Shown piece by piece: positions 1 through 6,615 of a DNA stretch of 39,422 nucleotides. The DNA comes from Rhizobium sp. Q54 (GTDB lineage Bacteria; Pseudomonadota; Alphaproteobacteria; Rhizobiales; Xanthobacteraceae): contig CAMAUC010000027.1 in assembly GCA_945861265.1 (NCBI GenBank), forward strand, positions 1-39,422. The letters run 5' to 3'. A program made the translations under genes and the position numbers. How positions within the stretch are numbered: position 1 is the first letter of the stretch; every line of letters begins with the position of its first letter. The notes under the pieces were generated by a model that did no database searches, had not been told where the DNA came from, and worked only from the letters and a program-made list of their open reading frames with translations.

Positions 1-641
1 GGGAGCGGTGGCTGGTGGAGGCGTCGGAGATGCGGCGCAACGACTTCACCAGCGGTCCAAGCCGCTTGGTCCTGGCGCGCCTGCCGCGCGCCACCAGGGG
101 CGGAAGTGCGCGTGCGTGGGCGCTGTCTAATGCAAAAGCCGGGATACCACCGGCCGGAGCCAAAGACGGCGGCGCAAGCGTAACGAACCCCCGACAGCGG
201 TGGATAGGCTCACCCTAGAGCAAAAGGGCGCCTGAAAGTGTCAGTCCACCGGGGGCCTTGCGGAGCAAACCTATAAACACCGCGCGCGGAGCGCCGGGAG
301 ATCCGGCAACTGCGTGGTGAATTGCTCGTGAGAACTAACTCAACACATCTCACGAGGGTGCGGGGTTGTTGTGGCCCCGGCGTTCCGCGCGCCCTCGCGG
401 CGCATGTCGGGTTTACCCGATATGCGCGATCGAAAAAGTCGAGGACGCAGAGGGAATGACGTTTGGGAAGACGGCCTGCCCGGGGCCGCTCAAGAACACG
501 GGCGATGAATCACGTCTGCTGCTTGAAAAATGAATCCTGACCGGCACTTCGGCCGCCCGGCGGCGCACCGACCGAATTGACCCGTATCAATGCCGCCCGC
601 CGCTGGAAGGCCGAGCCTGAAGGTAACCAGAGGAGCCAATC
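1..641. other. Non-coding 5' region with strong hairpins
   Basis: I find no convincing gene here; the open frames are short and lack good start contexts. The stretch is structured. A perfect 8-bp inverted repeat (CTCGTGAG at 325-332, CTCACGAG at 349-356) overlaps at 354-356 with a second stem in which GAGGGTGCG (354-362) pairs with CGCGCCCTC (388-396), so the two cannot form together. A third hairpin pairs 401-411 with 416-426 around a TTTA loop. The segment 472-511 resembles the reverse complement of 18911-18949. From memory, similar sequence recurs in Bradyrhizobiaceae genomes, but I cannot verify this. It could be a dispersed repeat, an RNA gene or decayed coding DNA. BA14K promoter elements may also lie in its right end. 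Confidence 0.4.
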
Positions 642-1076
642 ATGCGCGCACTCTCACTGACCCGTTTCACCGCCGCTCTCGGCCTTGCCGCTTTGCTTTC
701 TACCACTGCCCTTCCGGCGCGCGCCGCGCCGGTGCCCTCGGGCACGATCGCGCTGAAGTCGGCGCTATCCAGCGACCTTGTCGATGTGCGTGTCCGCGGC
801 CGCGGCGGACGTGGCGCGGCCATCGTCGGCGGGATTGCCACCGGACTCATTCTCGGCGGCATCATCGGTTCGCAGCAGCCTTATTACTATGGCGGTCCGC
901 CCGCCTATTACGGCCCGCCGACCTATTATCCGCCCGGCTATTACGGACCGGTCTACGGCCCGCGCTATGGCGGTCCGCCGGACTGGATTTCTTATTGCTT
1001 CTCGCGTTACCGCTCATTCGATCCGGCGAGCGGCACCTATATGGGCTATGACGGCCGCCGCCATTATTGCCGCTAG
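642..1076 (+). CDS. BA14K-like secreted protein
   Basis: The 144-residue product starts with a signal peptide (about residues 1-28, ending PARA). A hydrophobic Gly/Ile-rich segment (about 59-77) and a Tyr/Gly/Pro-rich stretch (about 80-112) follow. The C-terminal motif runs W-x3-YC, RYRSFDP, SGTY, GYDG and ends HYCR, with the two cysteines likely disulphide-bonded. That C-terminus is the hallmark of the BA14K family, named after a 14-kDa immunoreactive, lectin-like Brucella protein and common in Rhizobiales. It is likely exported and surface- or membrane-associated; its ligand is unknown. A GAGGAG ribosome-binding site lies about 7 bases before the ATG. The TAG stop coincides with the left edge of a dispersed repeat, which may have supplied it. 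Family assignment is fairly sure; function is inferred. Confidence 0.8.
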   Translation: MRALSLTRFTAALGLAALLSTTALPARAAPVPSGTIALKSALSSDLVDVRVRGRGGRGAAIVGGIATGLILGGIIGSQQPYYYGGPPAYYGPPTYYPPGYYGPVYGPRYGGPPDWISYCFSRYRSFDPASGTYMGYDGRRHYCR

Positions 1077-1124
1077 CGCATGATCCGGAAAAGTGGGAGC
1101 CGGTTTTCGGACAAGATCATGCGC
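1074..1124 (+). repeat. Dispersed palindromic repeat, copy 1
   Basis: The core at 1076-1124 is a 49-base imperfect palindrome starting GCGCATGATCC and ending GATCATGCGC. It matches the reverse complement of 23702-23750 at 44 of 49 positions. CTAG precedes it, and this contains the stop codon of the BA14K-like gene. The element could act as a transcript-end hairpin. Elements like this are frequent between genes in Bradyrhizobiaceae as far as I recall. Confidence 0.75.
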
Positions 1125-1143
1125 AAAACAAAAAAGCGTGCTC

Positions 1144-1180
1144 CATAAAAAAATGCCCGGCGCGTGAGGCCGGGCATTTC
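1144..1180 (-). terminator. Rho-independent terminator of dksA
   Basis: The stem pairs AATGCCCGGC (1152-1161) with GCCGGGCATT (1169-1178). Read on the minus strand it is followed by an uninterrupted T tract (A run at 1147-1153 on the plus strand), giving a canonical terminator about 30 bases past the dksA stop. On the plus strand there is no comparable T tract, so it serves mainly dksA. Confidence 0.85.
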
Positions 1181-1207
1181 CAATTCTTTGCGGCGTCTGG
1201 CCAAGGC

Positions 1208-1621
1208 TCAGTCGTCGCGATAGACCTTCTCGCGCCGCTCGTGGCGTTCCTGAGCTTCGACCGACAGAGTCGCGATCGGCCGGGCCTCGAGGCGGCGCAG
1301 CGAGATCGGCTCGCCGGTTTCCTCGCAATAGCCATAGGTGCCGTCGTCGATGCGGGCGATCGCCTCGTCGATCTTGGCAATCAGCTTGCGCTGGCGGTCG
1401 CGCGAGCGCAGCTCGATCGAGCGGTCGGTCTCCGACGAGGCGCGGTCGGCCAGGTCGGGGTGATTCACGTTCTCCTCCTGCAGGTGCAGGAGCGTTTCCT
1501 TCGCTTCCTTCAGAATGTCTTCGCGCCAGGCGAGCAGTTTCGCGCGGAAATATTCGCGCTGGCGCTCGTTCATGAAGGGCTCCTTATCGGTCGGACGATA
1601 AGGCTTTACTTTGGCTAGCAT
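1208..1621 (-). CDS. dksA: DksA/TraR-family RNA polymerase-binding factor
   Basis: The 137-residue product has the DksA layout: a helical coiled-coil region (about 17-90) that in the family enters the RNA polymerase secondary channel, then a globular zinc-finger-like domain (about 95-130). Only one of the four classical zinc cysteines remains: C99, with T102, S120 and A123 at the other positions. This cysteine-poor form is usual in alphaproteobacteria and is thought to hold its fold without zinc. DksA works with ppGpp to tune transcription during starvation. The first ATG (1621) is used here; an internal Met17 is an alternative start matching shorter homologues. The gene ends at a strong terminator and lies downstream of fliX on the same strand with a 169-base gap, so it may have its own promoter. 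Confidence 0.9.
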   Translation of the reverse strand: MLAKVKPYRPTDKEPFMNERQREYFRAKLLAWREDILKEAKETLLHLQEENVNHPDLADRASSETDRSIELRSRDRQRKLIAKIDEAIARIDDGTYGYCEETGEPISLRRLEARPIATLSVEAQERHERREKVYRDD

Positions 1622-1790
1622 CCCACTGACCCCTGTACTTTTATTGTATTACGAGAAGTCCCCTGCCGATGCGGCGAGCTTATATACGCCCGCCACGCAG
1701 GCGACAATATCTGCCTGCGCCGGCTCCACTTGCCCGATTAGTATGAAAGCTCAATGACTTCGGTCTGGGAAGGGAACTTCGCCGCTATGC

Positions 1791-2207
1791 TTAAGGCTGG
1801 CGTATTCCGGCCTTGGCGATTTCCACCGCCACGCGCAGCTCGATCTCGCCCATCACCGCGTCGAGGCCGGGGTCGCCGGTTCCCTCGGAAAGGCCGTCGG
1901 CAGCCACTTTCAGGCGGGCAATGGTCGAATTATCCAGGCTGCCGTCGAGCATGCCGAGCTTGAGGTCATCGAGCACGTCGAGCGCCTTGCGACCTTTGGC
2001 GACCGCGCGTTTCTTGCGTTCGGTCGGGCTTTCGATGCCTTGCAGGGCCATCAGCCCGTCGAGGTTGGAGACCGCGCGCAACGACGGGGCGGCGGCGGTG
2101 TTGTGCGGCGCGTCCTGCTCGCTGACCGAGAAGCCGCCGGCGGCCGTGCGCCGCGCGGCGCCCGCTTTGCCTGCTATTCCCGCTGCGTTGGTCCCGTAGA
2201 TGCGCAT
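1791..2207 (-). CDS. fliX: Flagellar assembly regulator FliX
   Basis: The 138-residue product starts MRIYGTN and contains a GLMALQGIE segment and a C-terminal helical region rich in Leu and charged residues (LDVLDDLK, LDAVMGEIELRVAVEIAK), the pattern of FliX. In Caulobacter FliX binds the sigma-54 activator FlbD and couples flagellar basal-body assembly to late flagellar gene transcription. The gene is divergent from flgI, as in Caulobacter. An exact CtrA half-site (TTAACCAT read on the minus strand) lies about 60 bases upstream of the start, consistent with its known place as an early, CtrA-controlled gene. Length and context agree with the family. Confidence 0.88.
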   Translation of the reverse strand: MRIYGTNAAGIAGKAGAARRTAAGGFSVSEQDAPHNTAAAPSLRAVSNLDGLMALQGIESPTERKKRAVAKGRKALDVLDDLKLGMLDGSLDNSTIARLKVAADGLSEGTGDPGLDAVMGEIELRVAVEIAKAGIRQP

Positions 2208-2265
2208 TCGAATGATCCCAGCCGATCGGCCGTCGGCCCCCCGACAGGTTCAAACCTGCGCTTTT

Positions 2266-2273
2266 ATGGTTAA
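2266..2273 (-). promoter_or_regulatory. CtrA half-site before fliX
   Basis: The plus strand reads ATGGTTAA, which is TTAACCAT on the minus strand and matches the alphaproteobacterial CtrA 8-mer half-site exactly. It lies between fliX and flgI, about 60 bases from the fliX start. CtrA control of fliX is known in Caulobacter; here it is an inference from the motif. Confidence 0.55.
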
Positions 2274-2400
2274 CCCCCGGTAAATGCCCGGCAAATTCTG
2301 CCGGACCATGACCTTTGCTGCCGGGCTTGCCGCCCGGATCTGGTCCGGGCCCCAAAGAGAAAGCGCCGTCATTACAAGGCTTTGAGCCGCGCTCCCGATC

Positions 2401-2416
2401 TGGCACGGCATTCGCA
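2401..2416 (+). promoter_or_regulatory. Sigma-54 promoter of flgI
   Basis: The sequence TGGCACGGCATTCGCA matches the -24/-12 consensus TGGCACG-N4-TTGC with one mismatch (C for the second T of the -12 box) and exact GG-to-GC spacing. It ends 39 bases before the flgI start, so transcription would begin about 25-30 bases upstream of the ATG. FlbD/FliX-type control would follow. Confidence 0.65.
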
Positions 2417-2455
2417 ATACTCAGGAGACTTAACCGGTCACATTGGGGAGCAGTG

Positions 2456-3571
2456 ATGACGCGGACGTGCTTCACCGCCCTTGTGGCGGCACTACTGATT
2501 TCGTTTGCCTCGGTGCATGCCGGGGCGACGTCGCGCATCAAGGACCTCGCCAATATCGAGGGCGTGCGCCAGAACCAGTTGATCGGCTATGGCCTCGTCG
2601 TTGGTCTCAACGGCACCGGCGATACGCTGAACAACATCCCGTTCACCAAGCAGTCGCTGCAGGCGATGCTGGAGCGGCTGGGCGTCAATGTCCGCGGCCA
2701 GACCCTTCGCACCGGCAACGTTGCCGCCGTGATGGTGACCGCCAATCTGCCCGCCTTCTCGACACAGGGCACCCGCATCGACATTACTGTCTCTTCTCTG
2801 GGCGATGCCAAGAGCCTGCAAGGCGGCATGCTGCTGGTCACCCCGCTCTTGGGCGCCGACGGCAATGTCTATGCGGTCGGCCAGGGCTCGGTGGCGATCG
2901 GCGGTTTCCAGGCCGAAGGCGAAGCGGCCAAGATCGTGCGCGGCGTGCCGACCGTCGGCCGCATCGCCAATGGCGCGCTGATCGAGCGCGAAATCGAATT
3001 CAATCTCAATCGCCAGAGCCAGTTGCGCATGGCTTTGCGCAATCCCGACTTCACCACCGCCAAGCGCATCGCCGCGGCGATCAACGATTATATCGGCGTG
3101 CCGACGGCCGAGTCGCTGGATCCCGGCACGGTCGGCATCACCGTGCCGCAGCAGTACAAGGGTAACGTCATCGCGCTGTTGACCGAAATCGAACAGCTTC
3201 AGGTCGAGCCGGATCTCTCGGCCAAGATCGTCATCGACGAGCGCTCCGGTATCATCGTCATGGGCCGCGATGTGCGCGTGTCGATGGTCGCGGTGGCGCA
3301 GGGCAATCTCACCGTCACCATTTCCGAGAATGCGCAGATCAGCCAGCCGGGCGCCTTCGCGCCGCAGGGCGCCCAAACCGCCCGCGTCGCCCGAACCCGC
3401 ATCGGCGTGCAGGAAGACGGCAAGAAGCTCGCTTTGGTCAAGGATGGCGTCTCGCTGCAGCAACTCGTTGATGGCTTGAACGCACTGGGCATCGGCCCGC
3501 GCGATCTGATCGCCATCCTGCAGGCGATCAAGGCCGCCGGCGCCATCCAGGCCGATATCGAGGTGATGTGA
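2456..3571 (+). CDS. flgI: Flagellar P-ring protein FlgI
   Basis: The 371-residue product forms the periplasmic P-ring around the flagellar rod, anchored at the peptidoglycan. It has a Sec signal peptide (about 1-23), then the FlgI hallmarks SRIKDLANIEGVR, LIGYGLVVGLNGTGD and later TSLGDAKSLQGG-like and IDERSGIIVMG segments, ending in a LQQLVDGLNALG region. Length is normal for the family. I chose ATG 2456 because GGGGAG lies just before it and the signal peptide begins there; the frame is open further upstream, but that part covers the sigma-54 promoter. A GTG at 2453 is an alternative. The stop overlaps the start of flgJ (TGATG), so flgI, flgJ and flbY form an operon. Confidence 0.95.
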   Translation: MTRTCFTALVAALLISFASVHAGATSRIKDLANIEGVRQNQLIGYGLVVGLNGTGDTLNNIPFTKQSLQAMLERLGVNVRGQTLRTGNVAAVMVTANLPAFSTQGTRIDITVSSLGDAKSLQGGMLLVTPLLGADGNVYAVGQGSVAIGGFQAEGEAAKIVRGVPTVGRIANGALIEREIEFNLNRQSQLRMALRNPDFTTAKRIAAAINDYIGVPTAESLDPGTVGITVPQQYKGNVIALLTEIEQLQVEPDLSAKIVIDERSGIIVMGRDVRVSMVAVAQGNLTVTISENAQISQPGAFAPQGAQTARVARTRIGVQEDGKKLALVKDGVSLQQLVDGLNALGIGPRDLIAILQAIKAAGAIQADIEVM

Positions 3572-3948
3572 TGGGAAGCATGTCAGCCCCGATGTCCCTG
3601 CCCGCGCCCGGCATGAATGCCGTCGACCTGCTCAAGAACAATGCGCCGGCGGCCGCCAAGCTCAAGGCAATGGTCGGTGCCGGCACCGGCGCCGGAATTT
3701 CCGATGCCGCCAAAGCCAAGGCAAAGGCCGCCTCGCAGGATTTCGAAGCCGTGTTCCTCAACAGCATGTTCCAGCAGATGTTCACGGGTATCCAAGGCGA
3801 AGGCCCGATGGGCGGCAGCGGCGCAACCGGCATCTGGCGGTCGTTCCTGACCGACGAATATTCGAAGTCCTTCGCCAAAGCCGGCGGCATCGGCATCGCC
3901 AGTCATGTCTATAGCGCTCTGCTCGCACAACAGGAGGCCCGCTCGTGA
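3571..3948 (+). CDS. flgJ: FlgJ-type rod-binding protein, N-terminal domain only
   Basis: The 125-residue product matches the N-terminal rod-capping domain of FlgJ: an ASQDFEAVFLNSMFQQMF segment (about 55-72), a GPMGGSG loop, and a C-terminal stretch ending GIGIASHVYSALL. The C-terminal muramidase domain found in gammaproteobacterial FlgJ is absent, as is usual in alphaproteobacteria, where a separate lytic enzyme opens the cell wall for the rod. The ATG overlaps the flgI stop by one base, with GAGGTG upstream as ribosome-binding site. A GTG at 3568 is a possible alternative start. Translational coupling within the flgI operon is likely. Confidence 0.9.
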   Translation: MGSMSAPMSLPAPGMNAVDLLKNNAPAAAKLKAMVGAGTGAGISDAAKAKAKAASQDFEAVFLNSMFQQMFTGIQGEGPMGGSGATGIWRSFLTDEYSKSFAKAGGIGIASHVYSALLAQQEARS

Positions 3949-4433
3949 CCCAGCCGGCAAAACCCGCCACGCCGCCGAAAGCGCCTGCGATCTCGACTGC
4001 GAGCGAGGCCGAACGCGCCGTCGCCTATCTCAACAAGATCATGGACCGGCTGGTCGAGACCGTCGAAGCGGAGACTGCGCAGGTCCGCGCCGGCCGCCTG
4101 CGCGACGCCGTCGCCAATGACGAGGCCAAGGTCGAACTGGCGCGCGCCTATGCGGCCGAGACCGAGCGGGTCAAGGCGGCCAAGGATATCATCGCCAAAA
4201 GCCTGCCCGACGCGCTTGAACAATTGCGCAAGCGTCATGGCGCGTTGCGCGCTTTGTTGCAGACCAACCTGACGGTGCTGGCGACGGCACATGCGGTGTC
4301 CGAAGGCATCATCCGCGGCGTCTCCGGCGAACTGGCGCGCAAGCAGGCGCCGTCGACCTATGGTGCGACCGGACGCGCCAATACGCCGGGCAGCAAGACC
4401 AGCCAGCCGCTGGCGGTCAGCAAGTCGCTCTAG
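3945..4433 (+). CDS. flbY: FlbY/FlgN-like flagellar chaperone
   Basis: The 162-residue product is mostly helical, with a predicted coiled region (about 20-115, rich in Ala, Glu, Lys and Leu) and an unstructured Ser/Thr/Pro tail. Position directly after flgI-flgJ and the FlgN-like helical pattern match FlbY of Caulobacter. FlgN-type proteins escort the hook-filament junction proteins FlgK and FlgL to the export apparatus. The start is a GTG whose last two bases overlap the flgJ stop (GTGA), so it is probably translationally coupled. The assignment rests on gene order and general character more than on a sharp motif. Confidence 0.7.
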   Translation: MTQPAKPATPPKAPAISTASEAERAVAYLNKIMDRLVETVEAETAQVRAGRLRDAVANDEAKVELARAYAAETERVKAAKDIIAKSLPDALEQLRKRHGALRALLQTNLTVLATAHAVSEGIIRGVSGELARKQAPSTYGATGRANTPGSKTSQPLAVSKSL

Positions 4434-4739
4434 ACTTTCATCTCAGGCTTCATTCTTCTGCAGGCTTCATCGGCCTTCTTCGACGCTCGATTTTCAAACG
4501 TGCGCGGCATCTTTCGCGCGCGCCGCGGCATGGTTAACCGAATGCTAACCGCGGTTAGCGAGCCGTGAAAATTAGCGACAGCAAACCGCGCATAGTTTTT
4601 TCACGGTTATCATTTCATTAACCATACGCTTTTACCCGCCGTTACATTCCGTATGACAGTTTCTGCGCGAGGCACACGCCAGCTTCTAAAGATTGGCGCG
4701 CGCTCATAAGCCAGTACGGCAAACCAGAAAGGTTTTGAC
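4434..4739 (+). promoter_or_regulatory. Control region of flagellin 1
   Basis: This 306-base gap contains no gene. It holds a near-consensus CtrA site, TTAA-N7-CTAA (4534-4548), an exact CtrA half-site TTAACCAT (4618-4625), AT-rich stretches, and a 17-base block ACGGCAAACCAGAAAGG (4716-4732). That block recurs identically at 6592-6608 before the second flagellin and includes the ribosome-binding site. In Caulobacter FlbT binds the flagellin mRNA leader, so the block is a candidate target. I found no convincing sigma-54 element here. Confidence 0.5.
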
Positions 4740-6260
4740 ATGTCATCGGGTATTACTCTCTCCGCCGGCGTCCGGGCGAACTTGCTTTCGCTGCAGAACA
4801 CGGCCTCCTTGATGCAGACGACGCAGAATCGTCTCGCCACCGGTAAGAAGGTCAACTCGGCCCTCGACAATCCGTTGAACTTCTTCACCTCGTCTTCGCT
4901 GAGCGCACGCTCCAGCGATCTGAGCGGCCTGCTCGACTCGATGTCGAACGGCATTCAGACGATCCAGGCGGCGAACAACGGCCTCACCGCCGTGACTTCG
5001 CTGGTTCAGCAGTTGCAGGCGACGGTGTCGCAGGCGCGCGCTGACTCGTCGGCCGGTACCGTTACTCCGGGCACCGCCCTGACGCTCTCGGGCACCACCA
5101 ACACGTCGAACTCCGCCAACAACAAGCTCACCTTCACCGTCGCCAACGGCGTTGCGGTCGACATCGCTGTCGATGGCGGCGTTACGGCGGCGACCCTGAC
5201 CGGCACCGCTACCGCGGCAGTCGACGCAGGCGCGGGCTCCATCAACATCACCAGCGCCGATCTTAACGGCGGCGCGGCGGTGTCGGTTGCCATCGCCAAC
5301 GGCGACACGATGGCGCAGGCGGTTACCAAGATCAACGCCGCACTGACCTCTGCCGATGCCAATACGAAAGTGTCGGCCTCGCTCGACTCGACCAACCACC
5401 TGGTGTTGACCAGCACGAGCGGCAACAACATCACGGTTGCCGACGCTGCCGGTAACGCCAACACGACCACCGCCGAACTCGGTCTGGTCAACGGTGCGTC
5501 CTCGACCAACGGTGTTGTCGGTACGCCGCTGACCAATACTGCGATCGCCGCGGCCATCAACAACCATGCGAGCTTGAATTCGCAGGTTAAGGCCTCGGTC
5601 GATAGCACCAACCACCTGGTGCTGCAGAACCTGACCGCCACTTCGGTCGGCGTAAAGGGTCTCACGTCTGCCGCCGTTACCGGTAAGACGACCGACACCC
5701 AGACGCTGGCAGCCGGTTCGGGCAGCGGTCTCTCGACCGTCCGCCAGAGCTTGCTGACGCAGTTCAATGCCCTGCGTACCCAGATCGACCAGGCGACCGG
5801 CGACTCGGGCTACAACGGCGTGAACTTGCTCAACGGCGACTCGCTGAAGGTGAACTTCAACGAAACCGGCACCTCGTCGATCAACGTCCAGACGAAGGAC
5901 TCGACTGGCGCTGCTTTCGCCATCAACAGCACCAACCTGGGCATCGCCGCCTCCACCACCGGTGTGTTCGGCGACAACACCCAGCTCGACACGTTGAGCA
6001 CGACCCTGACGAACTCGCTCACCACGCTGCGTACCCAGGCTTCGGCTCTCGGTTCGTCGCTCTCGGTTGTGCAGACCCGCCAGGACTTCACCAAGTCGAT
6101 GGTCAACACCCTGCAGACCGGCGCTGACGGCCTCGTCCTCGCCGATACCAACCAGGAAGGCGCCAACCTGCTCGCCCTGCAGACCCGCCAGTCGCTGTCG
6201 ACCACAGCGCTGTCGTTGTCCGCCCAGGCCGACCAGGCGGTGCTGTCGCTGTTCGGCTGA
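4740..6260 (+). CDS. Flagellin 1
   Basis: The 506-residue product is a flagellin filament subunit. The N-terminal D0/D1 region (about 1-110) has NLLSLQNT, RLATGKKVNSALDNP and GIQTIQAANNG. The C-terminal D1/D0 region (about 350-506) has LGSSLSVVQTRQDFTK, LQTGADGLVLAD, ANLLALQTRQSLS and ends QAVLSLFG. The middle contains a flagellin-IN-like unit (about 175-240, LNGGAAVSVAIANGDTMAQA with TNHLVLTSTSG) that is partly repeated (TNHLVLQNL). It lacks a signal peptide and is exported by the flagellar type III system. It is highly similar to the next gene, a recent tandem duplicate. A GAAAGG ribosome-binding site and the shared leader block precede the ATG, and a strong terminator follows. Confidence 0.95.
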   Translation: MSSGITLSAGVRANLLSLQNTASLMQTTQNRLATGKKVNSALDNPLNFFTSSSLSARSSDLSGLLDSMSNGIQTIQAANNGLTAVTSLVQQLQATVSQARADSSAGTVTPGTALTLSGTTNTSNSANNKLTFTVANGVAVDIAVDGGVTAATLTGTATAAVDAGAGSINITSADLNGGAAVSVAIANGDTMAQAVTKINAALTSADANTKVSASLDSTNHLVLTSTSGNNITVADAAGNANTTTAELGLVNGASSTNGVVGTPLTNTAIAAAINNHASLNSQVKASVDSTNHLVLQNLTATSVGVKGLTSAAVTGKTTDTQTLAAGSGSGLSTVRQSLLTQFNALRTQIDQATGDSGYNGVNLLNGDSLKVNFNETGTSSINVQTKDSTGAAFAINSTNLGIAASTTGVFGDNTQLDTLSTTLTNSLTTLRTQASALGSSLSVVQTRQDFTKSMVNTLQTGADGLVLADTNQEGANLLALQTRQSLSTTALSLSAQADQAVLSLFG

Positions 6261-6283
6261 TCTCAGCCTCTACGAAAACGACG

Positions 6284-6317
6284 AAACGGCGGGGCCTTGC
6301 CCCGCCGTTTTTCTTTT
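6284..6317 (+). terminator. Rho-independent terminator of flagellin 1
   Basis: AAACGGCGGGG (6284-6294) pairs with CCCCGCCGTTT (6300-6310) around a 5-base loop, followed by a T-rich tract. It lies 23 bases after the stop. The second flagellin has a nearly identical terminator, so the duplication included the 3' end. Confidence 0.9.
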
Positions 6318-6615
6318 GGGGGCGCGGCAAGACCGGCGTCACTCGGATCCTATAGCGGGTTACCGACGCTCGGTCGCAAAGCCCGCGCCGGCGTCCAGAT
6401 CGCGGCCAGCGCGTCGTTACTTAAACGTAAACAACCACAACCCTTTCATGTCGCTACGCAATTCTTAGTTCGGCGTTAACCATGTCGCCATAAGCTCCGG
6501 TTAACCATAACCGCCGCCGTGTCACTTTTTGCGGCGCCAAGCGCGAGGCCCGCGCCGACTCTGTCGATCGTCAATACGAGCGAGAGCCGGCACGGCAAAC
6601 CAGAAAGGCTACGAC
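6318..6615 (+). promoter_or_regulatory. Control region of flagellin 2
   Basis: With the terminator this makes a 355-base stretch without a gene. It holds two exact CtrA half-sites TTAACCAT at 6476-6483 and 6501-6508 (start-to-start distance 25 bases) and the conserved 17-base leader block at 6592-6608. It differs from the flagellin 1 upstream region outside these elements, so the two copies may be expressed differently. No clear sigma-54 element is visible. Confidence 0.5.

Noticed and set aside
1067-1618. Plus-strand frame opposite dksA
   Set aside because: It covers dksA and its terminator; dksA is a clear family member.
2240-2262. tRNA T-arm-like GGTTCAAACC
   Set aside because: No acceptor, D or anticodon arms around it; only a short hairpin.
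2315-2455. N-terminal extension of FlgI
   Set aside because: It spans the sigma-54 promoter and lacks a signal peptide at the start; ATG 2456 fits better.
4640-4735. Sigma-54 promoter of flagellin 1
   Set aside because: GGCAC-like sequences near 4671 have the wrong -24/-12 spacing.
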